Assembly: GCA_900107185.1 (NCBI GenBank)
Contig: FNPA01000004.1
Location: 1 to 64,000 of the forward strand
DNA: 64,000 nt
Direction of reading: 5' to 3'
DNA from: Ruminococcaceae bacterium YAD3003
Lineage (GTDB): Bacteria > Bacillota > Clostridia > Saccharofermentanales > Saccharofermentanaceae
Shown here: positions 8,079-15,504 of the stretch, piece by piece
Position numbering within the stretch: the stretch's first letter is position 1
Layout: every line of letters starts with the position of its first letter
Made by a program: the position numbers and the translations under genes
The notes under the pieces: generated by a model
The model's input: only the letters and a program-made list of their open reading frames with translations
What the model was told of the DNA's origin: nothing
Databases searched by the model: none

Positions 8079-8197
8079 CCTGGCGCAAAAAGGTATAAAA
8101 ATTTGCGTGAACATATGTTTGGCAAAAACCCGCAAACCCTTGATTTTATTGAGTTTCGCGAGAGGTAATGTGAACTTGCAGAAAGCAAAAACCGACA

Positions 8198-8242
8198 TTT
8201 GTAATCAGCAGGTCGTGGGTTCGAGTCCCACAAATGGCTCCA
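8198..8242 (+). other. tRNA-Thr(UGU) 3' fragment, attachment site (attR)
   Basis: The stretch contains a T-arm (GTGGG, TTCGAGT, CCCAC), a 3' acceptor strand AAATGGC, the discriminator T and an encoded CCA (8240-8242). The part before it, TTTGTAATCAGCAGGTC, matches the anticodon loop and variable region of tRNA-Thr(UGU). The D-arm and the 5' acceptor strand, expected as GCCATTT, are absent. A 3' half preceded by integrase DNA is what remains at attR when an element integrates into a tRNA gene. The intact tRNA should lie at the left end, outside this window. Confidence 0.8.
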
Positions 8243-8250
8243 TAAAGAAA

Positions 8251-8287
8251 AGCCCCGTAAACAATACGTTTGCGGGCTTTTTGTTTT
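8251..8287 (+). terminator. Terminator downstream of the tRNA fragment
   Basis: AGCCC...GTAAAC pairs with GTTT...GGGCT around a 5-base loop with a small internal mismatch, followed by TTTTTGTTTTG. It is probably the original terminator of the target tRNA gene. Confidence 0.75.
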
Positions 8288-8669
8288 GCTGTTATAGCTC
8301 TCTCATTTTCCTCTAAATCGTTAAAAGTGTAGGAAAAGTGTAGTTTTTTTTGAAAAATCCCCTATAAACAACTGATTTTTATATGTGTTTTTTTCTATAG
8401 CGAAAATATTATGGAACATAACCGATGTAATTATGTAAGTGGATGTACATATATATATAATGCTTTATTTCATTGGGAATTAGAGAATTAGTCTGGGATT
8501 GCAGTGAAACAACTAATTACGCACTGTGAACAGCTATAACCCTGATATAAGTCCCTGTAAGTATTTTTGTTTTCATTTTTGAAACTTGTGTGTTTTTTTT
8601 TGATAATATCCGTCCTGTAAACTCTTGGTGTAGGCAATATTATCTTTGAGACTATTGAGGTTGATTATT
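8288..8669. other. AT-rich non-coding region
   Basis: No gene is seen. The stretch is AT-rich with long T tracts and presumably holds the promoter of the surface protein gene. AAGTGTAG appears twice near 8325-8345. No riboswitch consensus was recognised. Confidence 0.5.
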
Positions 8670-11279
8670 ATGAGAAGTTATTTACAAAGACTAATCAGTA
8701 TGCTCGTTGCTATTGTTATTGTATTAGGCATGCTTCCGTTTACTGCAAAAACTGTTCAGGCAGATGCAGATTATTCCGGTATTCTCCAAAACAAAGGAAC
8801 AATTACTGTTGTTCGAAGAAACTGGTTGCATACCGATGAGACGTTTACATTCAGAAATGATTCCGGAAATCTTACTTGTACTTACAAGTATACCGGCAAC
8901 AAATATCCTGGTGCCAGTGCTTACTTTTATGGCGACGGTATGTTGCACATTAGAGGTGTTACAGATACCGCGGCTGCTATGTATGGTATGTTTGATCTTG
9001 AAATAGATTGTAAAAACGGTACTTATACTTTTGATGGGGATGGGAGCATAAAATCTATTACAGTTACACCTCCTCCCCATAACCACAGCTTCTCATATAC
9101 TGCTTCAGACAACACGATAACGGCTGATTGTGTTCAAACTATTGGCATTTGTTCTCTGGAAAGCGATCCCGAGCTGACGATCTCTGCTCCATCTGATTTT
9201 GTATACGATGGCAATGCAAAAGCTGTTTTCTTTAATGACGGTTACAACACCGAAGCATTTCCAGATATAAGTAATCATCTTACATACACTAAAGAAGGTC
9301 AGCCTGTTGCAGCAGAAGATGTTAAGGATGTTGGCGATTACACAGCAAGTGTATCTTACGATTCCGCAGAGATTTCTGTAAGCTTTTCTATTACTAAGGC
9401 TGATAATCCTGCTACGATCTCAATCGAAGATTGGACATATGGCGAAGAAGCAAAATCACCGGTTATCGAGGATAATCTCGGTAATGGCGCTGTCAGTTAT
9501 TTCTATAGCGGCACAGCATGTGACGGCACAAGCTATTCTTCTTCAGATGCTCCAGCCTTGGCCGGTACATATGAAGTCACCGCTACCATAGAAGAAACAG
9601 ATAATTATAATGGATCAACGACTGATCCGGCCTCTTTTAAGATCCTGCAGAAGGAAGTCAGCGTGTCGGGGATCACAGCCCTGGACAAACCCTATGACGA
9701 CACTACTGCAGCAACCCTCGACACTTCTGATGCGGTTGTCACCGGTACTTTGAATGGAGATGAACTGACTGTGACTGCTCCTGCGGATGCCGCCGTATTC
9801 GACGGTTCCAATGCCGGGGACGATATCACAGTCGTTGTCGACTATTCGAAGCTGAAGCTCAGCGGCACAAATGTATCGAACTACACTCTTCCTTCAGGAA
9901 CTGTCAACCTTACGGCAAGTATTACAAAACTTGATCAGGCTGCACCTGAAGCTCCGGTACTTGAAAGCTCTACTTCTGACAGTATTACACTCGTTCCTGC
10001 GGACGGCTGTGAGTACAAATATGATGACGGCGATTGGCAGGACAGCAACACATTCCCGGGTCTAGAGGTTGGCACTGAGTATACTTTCTATCAGCGTTTG
10101 AAAGAAGATGCTAACCATAATGCTTCTCCACAAAGCCCTGCATTAGTGATTACCATCAAGGACAACGGCAATACAGAAGAAACGATAACGGATGGTGATA
10201 AGACTACAATAATCGAGAGAGAACCCGAAGGTGATGTCGTAAAGACAACGGAGATCGATGACAATGATGACGGTACTAAGACAGTTACCGAGACAGAAGG
10301 CAACAAGACAACTGTCACCGAGATCAACGATCAAGATGATGTTATAAAGAAGACAGAGACTGTTACGAACGATGACGGTACTAAGACAGTTACCGAGACA
10401 GAAGGTAACAAGACAACAGTTACTGAAATCGACGATCAGGATGAAGTTACCAAGACGACAGAGACCGTCAAGAACGATAACGGCACTACAACCGAGACTG
10501 TAACCGAAGGCGATACCACAACGATCACAGAGAGTGATGAAGACGGTGATGTGATCAAAACCACCGAGATCAAGGAGAACGATGACGGTACAACTACCGT
10601 AACAGAGACAGAGGACGGCAACGTCAAGGTAACCGAATACGATGAGGATGGAGAGACTGTCAATGTTATGCTGAACGGCGAGACGGTCGTAGGCACGCTC
10701 GAGACAGAGGTAGTCCTGGAATCCGGTGCACCTGCAGTCTCAGTAAGCAACCTGGATGAAGTAGCATATGCAGAGCAGACGTCGGCGGATAATTTCGCGA
10801 GAGTAAAGTTCTGGTTAGTATCGTCTGATACGGATGCTTCAGTTCTTACTTCAGATGAGATGGCAACACTTCAGAGCTTGCTCGATTCCCTCGGAGCTAC
10901 CTCAGGCGATTACATTGACCTTAGTCTGTATAAGCAGGTAGATAACGGAGCTGTCATCCAGATCAGCGAGACAAAGACAAAACTCCAGCTCTCTGTAACT
11001 ATTCCTGCAGAGCTTAAGGCAGACGGAAGGACATTCTATCTTATCCGCTTACATGATGGTAAGGCAGAAGTCATCGCTACTACCAAAGGCGATGTTCTTA
11101 CAGGCGAATCCGACCTGTTCTCGACATATGTGATCGCATATACAACGGGAACAGGCACATCGATACCTTCTACCGGCGAAAGTGCATCTGCGACCATGTG
11201 GATCGGAATTCTGCTGGCAGTCATCTCCGGCGTTGTGCTGGGCTATGTATTAGTAAGCCAACGAAAAGCGAAACAGTAA
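8670..11279 (+). CDS. Sortase-anchored-like repeat surface protein
   Basis: About 869 residues. ATG 8670 is chosen over a TTG at 8646 because it begins a good signal peptide (MRSYLQRLISMLVAIVIVLG, cleavage after TVQA) and follows GAGG. Next come MBG/YDG-like immunoglobulin-fold modules, for example DKPYDDTTAATLD near residue 342, then four to five copies of a 35-residue Thr/Glu/Asp-rich repeat, a globular region, and a C-terminal IPSTGES motif, a hydrophobic helix and a QRKAKQ tail. The last part resembles an LPXTG sorting signal with Ile in place of Leu. The protein probably projects from the cell wall as an adhesin or structural component. Its ligand is unknown. Confidence 0.85.
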   Translation: MRSYLQRLISMLVAIVIVLGMLPFTAKTVQADADYSGILQNKGTITVVRRNWLHTDETFTFRNDSGNLTCTYKYTGNKYPGASAYFYGDGMLHIRGVTDTAAAMYGMFDLEIDCKNGTYTFDGDGSIKSITVTPPPHNHSFSYTASDNTITADCVQTIGICSLESDPELTISAPSDFVYDGNAKAVFFNDGYNTEAFPDISNHLTYTKEGQPVAAEDVKDVGDYTASVSYDSAEISVSFSITKADNPATISIEDWTYGEEAKSPVIEDNLGNGAVSYFYSGTACDGTSYSSSDAPALAGTYEVTATIEETDNYNGSTTDPASFKILQKEVSVSGITALDKPYDDTTAATLDTSDAVVTGTLNGDELTVTAPADAAVFDGSNAGDDITVVVDYSKLKLSGTNVSNYTLPSGTVNLTASITKLDQAAPEAPVLESSTSDSITLVPADGCEYKYDDGDWQDSNTFPGLEVGTEYTFYQRLKEDANHNASPQSPALVITIKDNGNTEETITDGDKTTIIEREPEGDVVKTTEIDDNDDGTKTVTETEGNKTTVTEINDQDDVIKKTETVTNDDGTKTVTETEGNKTTVTEIDDQDEVTKTTETVKNDNGTTTETVTEGDTTTITESDEDGDVIKTTEIKENDDGTTTVTETEDGNVKVTEYDEDGETVNVMLNGETVVGTLETEVVLESGAPAVSVSNLDEVAYAEQTSADNFARVKFWLVSSDTDASVLTSDEMATLQSLLDSLGATSGDYIDLSLYKQVDNGAVIQISETKTKLQLSVTIPAELKADGRTFYLIRLHDGKAEVIATTKGDVLTGESDLFSTYVIAYTTGTGTSIPSTGESASATMWIGILLAVISGVVLGYVLVSQRKAKQ
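10266..10680 (+). repeat. 105-bp tandem repeat in surface protein
   Basis: Units start at 10266, 10371 and 10476 with exactly 105 bp (35 codons) between them, and a diverged fourth begins at 10581. The first two are nearly identical in DNA, each beginning GATGACGGTACTAAGACAG. A more degenerate unit precedes them from about 10170. The encoded repeat is rich in Thr, Glu and Asp and likely forms an extended stalk. Confidence 0.85.
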
Positions 11280-11333
11280 ATGTCGAATCTTGGATAAAGA
11301 AGGATTGAATAAATCCTTCGAACATAAGAACGC

Positions 11334-11386
11334 AAGGTCCCAACGGAGGAGTGTCCCCACACTTCGGGACCTTGTTTCATTTTTTT
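11334..11386 (+). terminator. Terminator of the surface protein gene
   Basis: AAGGTCCC (11334-11341) pairs with GGGACCTT (11366-11373), with an inner GTGT/ACAC pairing, followed by a T-rich tract up to 11386. Confidence 0.8.
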
Positions 11387-11463
11387 GATCCAAATCCTGA
11401 TATTCTTCCGATCTATTATTTCTCTTATCGGTTACTAGCGAAATAGAGATTAACAAATAGCAG

Positions 11464-11519
11464 CCTCTATTTTACCCTTTTAACATCCTCTATTTTACCT
11501 TGCAAAATTCCTCTATTTT
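11464..11519. repeat. Three CCTCTATTTT direct repeats with 23-bp period
   Basis: CCTCTATTTT is found at 11464, 11487 and 11510, exactly 23 bp apart, with partial conservation of the flanking bases. The array ends 48 bp before the DUF4143 ATPase start, so it is likely an operator or part of the promoter region of that gene. Confidence 0.65.
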
Positions 11520-11567
11520 GCTAAAATGCAATCATACCAAAGAGTTTTATTTATTGTGGAGGTCCAT

Positions 11568-12863
11568 ATGAAAAAGGGCGGATTACAGCCAGAAGGATAT
11601 ATTCCCCGTCTTATAGATAGTGAATTATCACGAAGATTAGATAACATCGGAGCGGTTGAAGTAGCCGGAACAATGTGGTGCGGCAAAACTTGGACTTCGC
11701 TTGCATATGGAGAGAGTATAACCAGGATTGGTAATCAAAGCACCAGAATAGCAGTTGAGGCTGATCCCGGAATAGCATTACTCGGTGACAAACCGCATGT
11801 CATTGATGAGTGGCAGGATGTTCCTGCTATCTGGGATGAAGTTCGTGCTTCAGTCGATCAAAATGCGGGACAAGCCGGTCAGTATGTATTAACAGGATCT
11901 ACGCAGCCTCATAAGTATGAAGTCCACCATAGTGGCGCAGGCCGTATTTCTACTCTCAGGATGAGAACTATGTCGCTTCAGGAGACAGGGGATTCTAAAG
12001 CATGCATTTCTCTTGCCGGCCTGTTCCGTGGAGAATTTACTCCTCAGCCAATAAATCAGAGTCTTTCTCCTATTGTCGAATACATATATCGTGGTGGATG
12101 GCCTGCTTTGAATAATAAGACACAAAAGGATTCATCGTTATTCCTTGATAGCTACTTTGATGCTGTGTTTGAAGTTAATATACCAAGATTTGGACTAAAT
12201 GGTTCCGATGCACGAAAAGTATCACGGTCTTTGGCCCGTAATCTTGGCAGCGCTCCGAAGCTATCGACGATTTCACAAGATGCGGGTTTTGACATTTCAA
12301 ATCCTAAAGCATCAAATGAGAAAGCTTCGGCATATATTCGGGCTTTTGAACAGTTATACATGATCGAAGGAATAACCGGATGGGATGCGCCTATCCGCTC
12401 TAAGACAAGATTGAGATTAAAACCAAAGTATTATTTCTCTGACCCGTCTCTTGCGGCAAATCTTCTTAGCGTTACAGAGGACCGTATTCTTGAAGAAGGT
12501 CAGTTGTTTGGTGTTCTTTTTGAATCTTTGTGTATGCATGACCTGGCCGTATATTCTTCTGTTCTTCCCGGGGCGGGTTTGGAACCGTTGCACTATTACA
12601 GAGATTCCGACGGACTTGAGGTTGATGCCATCATTGAATTAAAAGACGGAAGATGGGGCGCTTTTGAAATAAAGCTTGGAGAGAACAAATTTGAAGATGC
12701 TGCCAAATCACTATTACGTTTAAGATCAAAAGTGCTTTCTAACCCATTGTCTAATAATCAGGAGCCGGCATTTTTGGCAGTGTTGGTTGGTGCCGGAGAG
12801 TTTGCAAGACAAGATAAGGAGACAGGAATATATATCATTCCTATAACGGCGCTCGGTGCATGA
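11568..12863 (+). CDS. DUF4143/AAA_14-family ATPase
   Basis: 431 residues from ATG 11568, which has GGAGG 7 bp upstream. The N-terminal AAA_14 domain has the P-loop GTMWCGKTWTSL (usual form GPRQVGKTT) and the Walker-B-like HVIDEWQDVPAIWDEVR. LTGSTQ is the sensor-like motif. The C-terminal DUF4143 part ends in a nuclease-like segment: DSDGLEVDAIIELKDGRWGAFEIKLGEN, the PD-(D/E)XK pattern of the family. The biochemical role of these proteins is unsettled; they are common in gut bacteria and often associated with mobile DNA. The following lipoprotein gene overlaps or abuts its end. Confidence 0.88.
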   Translation: MKKGGLQPEGYIPRLIDSELSRRLDNIGAVEVAGTMWCGKTWTSLAYGESITRIGNQSTRIAVEADPGIALLGDKPHVIDEWQDVPAIWDEVRASVDQNAGQAGQYVLTGSTQPHKYEVHHSGAGRISTLRMRTMSLQETGDSKACISLAGLFRGEFTPQPINQSLSPIVEYIYRGGWPALNNKTQKDSSLFLDSYFDAVFEVNIPRFGLNGSDARKVSRSLARNLGSAPKLSTISQDAGFDISNPKASNEKASAYIRAFEQLYMIEGITGWDAPIRSKTRLRLKPKYYFSDPSLAANLLSVTEDRILEEGQLFGVLFESLCMHDLAVYSSVLPGAGLEPLHYYRDSDGLEVDAIIELKDGRWGAFEIKLGENKFEDAAKSLLRLRSKVLSNPLSNNQEPAFLAVLVGAGEFARQDKETGIYIIPITALGA

Positions 12864-12904
12864 ATGATTGTAAAAAAATCAGCAGATATGTGAAAGGCGA
12901 AACT

Positions 12905-13387
12905 ATGAAAAGAATAATATTAGGAATAGTAGTTCTTTCTCTTTTACTATCAACTACTGCATGTAACAGTAGAATGAACTCTGATAACGTTCCTAATAGT
13001 TCTGAATCTATCTCTTCGTCGGAAGAATGCCCGACAGTCCATTATGACGTCGGGGATGTTGATCTCGAAAGACTTAAGGGATTGTATCCTGAATTCTTTG
13101 ATCAGGATAAGAGCCCTGCTAAAGGAATAGAAATATATGTGTGGCAGATGTCTGCAGGTTCATACTCGTTTGGATTGATGTATGGTACTAACAGAAACAA
13201 AACTGATGAAGAAATATGGAATCTACAAAACAAATCGCTTACGCTGGAAGAAACGAAGGCTATCTTGAATGAATGTGGAGTTACTAAAGATGAGTTTTTT
13301 ATAATTCCAGTCATTCAACCTTTTTCAAGCTATGCTTATACTATAGATGATGGTTATCAAGATAGAGTTAGTAAGTTGTTTGAGTAA
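12905..13387 (+). CDS. Small lipoprotein of unknown function
   Basis: From ATG 12905 the protein has 160 residues and a clear lipoprotein signal: MKRIILGIVVLSLLLSTTAC. An upstream ATG at 12860 would add 15 polar residues before the signal, which is less likely. The mature part has a Ser-rich linker and a compact domain with YPEFFDQDKSPAKGIEIYVW. I do not recognise a family. Its position 42 bp behind the ATPase gene suggests a shared transcript. Confidence 0.65.
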   Translation: MKRIILGIVVLSLLLSTTACNSRMNSDNVPNSSESISSSEECPTVHYDVGDVDLERLKGLYPEFFDQDKSPAKGIEIYVWQMSAGSYSFGLMYGTNRNKTDEEIWNLQNKSLTLEETKAILNECGVTKDEFFIIPVIQPFSSYAYTIDDGYQDRVSKLFE

Positions 13388-13391
13388 GTAT

Positions 13392-13508
13392 AGAAGATCA
13401 GCAAAACAATTCGAGAGATTATATACTATGGGATGCAAGCTGTATCAGGGTTTCTACTTTTCAAAACCGGTTGATCTGGAGAGTTTTGAAAAGCAGTGGT
13501 TTGATTAG
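13392..13508 (+). pseudogene. C-terminal remnant of an EAL-domain gene
   Basis: In the frame ending at TAG 13506-13508 the translation reads AKQFERLYTMGCKLYQGFYF followed by SKPVDLESFEKQWFD. This is the conserved end of EAL c-di-GMP phosphodiesterases (pattern: L..mGCd..QGyyFskP). Everything upstream, including the EAL and DDFG motifs, is missing, and the lipoprotein gene ends at 13387. The remnant sits just before two c-di-GMP genes, so it is probably the scar of a lost third gene or of a rearranged copy. Confidence 0.75.
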
Positions 13509-13523
13509 ATTAGGAGACATGAT

Positions 13524-15368
13524 ATGAAAAAGATATTTAATGTAGCAGCCTTTGTTTGCGGTATGGATGAGGAATACCCATATCAGATAATAAAAGGCAT
13601 CAATGAATTTGCCAGAAATCATGCAATCAATATTTCGTATTTTGCGTCTTTCGGCGGTGTTGTAGAAAACAGTTCATTTGATGACGGAGAATACAGCATA
13701 TACAAACTGGCACAGCTCGCAAGTTTTGATGGTGCACTTCTTTTGACAAACACTTTTTCAAACTTGGATATAAGGAATTCGATCATTGATAAGGTTAAAG
13801 CTGCAAACATTCCTACAGTTATTTTCGAGTGCAATGACTATGAGGAGTTCCACGATATAAGTATTGATAATTATGCCGTAATGAAAAGATTGGTGGAGCA
13901 TCTTATAAATGAGCATGGTTATAAAGTGTTCAATTATATCTCCGGCCCTGAAACCAATCCTGAGGCTCAGGAGAGATACAAAGCTTTCCGTGACGCTCTT
14001 TCTGAGAACGGTTTGGAATTTGATGAAAGACGCCTTTATAAAGGTCAATTCCGCAGCTATGATGGAATTAAGGCTATAGATGAATTTATGCATTCCGGAA
14101 TCAGTTTGCCCGATGCTTTTGTCTGTGCTAACGACAGCATGGCTCTGACTGCAATGAATAAGCTTCAGTTGAATGGTGTTAAAGTGCCTGAAGATGTTGC
14201 AGTGACCGGATTCGATAACACTTTCAATGCTCGTAATGCATTCCCGGTTCTTACAACCGTGAAAAGACCTTTGTATGCCTCAGGTGTAAAAGCTTGCGAG
14301 GTTTTGTATTCCCTTATGCAGGGAGAAAAGAGTCCGCGCAGCACGATAATGGATGCAGAACCGGTCTTTGCCGAGAGTTGCGGATGTAATCCTGACAACA
14401 GAGATAACGCTCTGGAATTCAGAAAAGAGACAGCATTAAAGATCGAACGGACATATATGGGTATCCATATTCTTAACAGACTGATCGCAGCATTAGCTGT
14501 CGCAAAGAACATCGATGAATGTTCTGATGCTATCTGTAAATGGCTAGAAGCAATAGATTGCGGAGAGTTTGCTCTGTGTCTTGTAAGCGACTGGGAGAAG
14601 ACCTATAACACACTTCCCTATGACGACGGCGGTAATTATCCTGAAGCAATGACTGCTCCGCTTATTTGGGATCACGGCGAAAGATGTGCTGTAAAATCCT
14701 TCCCGAGCAAACAACTCTATCCTGAACAGCAATTGTCCAGCGGCAAGGTCAGTTACTATATTCCGCTTCATTTTGGCCCACGTATATTAGGATATTACAT
14801 CATGTCGAACACAGATTTTCCTATATACAGCAATCACTGTCATACAATAACAATGAGTATAGGCAACGCGATAGAAACTATATCCAAACTGAATGTGCTT
14901 GACCCTCTGTGTGGAATCTATAACAGAAACGGATTTAATATCAATGCCGGATATATATTTGAAGAATGTATTCAGGCTCAAGCGGCACTCTCTGTTATTT
15001 TCATCGATGTTGACGGTCTCAAGATAATTAATGACACTTATGGTCACTCTGAGGGTGACTTTACGATCAAAGCCGTGTCAGAGACTATTGAGTTGTCATG
15101 CGGCTCTATGGATGTATGCGGAAGAATCGGCGGAGACGAATTCGTAATCATAGGCCGTGGGGAAAATTTTGCTGATATATTCAAGAAAAGATTTGATGCT
15201 GAACTCGAAAGGAAAAACCAAGAAATGAATAAGCCATATGAGCTTTCGGCAAGTGTCGGCTTTATAAATGCGATTCCGGACAAGTCTGATACACTGATTG
15301 AGTTCATCCAACAGGCAGATGCAGAAATGTATCTTGTAAAAAAAGCTCGAAGAAAACAAAGAATTTAG
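13524..15368 (+). CDS. Diguanylate cyclase with LacI-type sensor domain
   Basis: 614 residues. Residues 1-290 resemble the periplasmic-binding-like sensor domain of LacI/GalR regulators (VCANDSMALTAMNKLQLNG, DVAVTGFDNT), but there is no helix-turn-helix, no signal peptide and no membrane helix, so it should sense a ligand inside the cell. A GAF-like linker region covers about 300-440. The GGDEF domain follows with LDPLCGIYNRNGF, FIDVDGLKIIND and an intact GRIGGDEFVIIGRG, so c-di-GMP synthesis is expected. AGGAG precedes the start. It adjoins a phosphodiesterase gene, which suggests paired control of the second messenger. Confidence 0.92.
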   Translation: MKKIFNVAAFVCGMDEEYPYQIIKGINEFARNHAINISYFASFGGVVENSSFDDGEYSIYKLAQLASFDGALLLTNTFSNLDIRNSIIDKVKAANIPTVIFECNDYEEFHDISIDNYAVMKRLVEHLINEHGYKVFNYISGPETNPEAQERYKAFRDALSENGLEFDERRLYKGQFRSYDGIKAIDEFMHSGISLPDAFVCANDSMALTAMNKLQLNGVKVPEDVAVTGFDNTFNARNAFPVLTTVKRPLYASGVKACEVLYSLMQGEKSPRSTIMDAEPVFAESCGCNPDNRDNALEFRKETALKIERTYMGIHILNRLIAALAVAKNIDECSDAICKWLEAIDCGEFALCLVSDWEKTYNTLPYDDGGNYPEAMTAPLIWDHGERCAVKSFPSKQLYPEQQLSSGKVSYYIPLHFGPRILGYYIMSNTDFPIYSNHCHTITMSIGNAIETISKLNVLDPLCGIYNRNGFNINAGYIFEECIQAQAALSVIFIDVDGLKIINDTYGHSEGDFTIKAVSETIELSCGSMDVCGRIGGDEFVIIGRGENFADIFKKRFDAELERKNQEMNKPYELSASVGFINAIPDKSDTLIEFIQQADAEMYLVKKARRKQRI

Positions 15369-15504
15369 TTCTCATATAGTCACTTTGAAATCTGTGAACA
15401 GTTATGGTTTTCGCTAGTTATCAGTAGATATATACAAATAAGAATAATCGGTCATGGTTTTGTAGAAACGACATTTCAACGTTTCTTTGTGTTAGTATTA
15501 ATTT

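Noticed and set aside
8165-8242. Complete tRNA gene at the attachment site
   Set aside because: The 5' acceptor strand and D-arm are absent; only the 3' half from the anticodon loop on is present.
10091-10750. Long open frames on the minus strand inside the surface protein repeats
   Set aside because: They mirror the Thr/Glu repeat region, have no ribosome site and consist of Val/Ser-rich low-complexity sequence.
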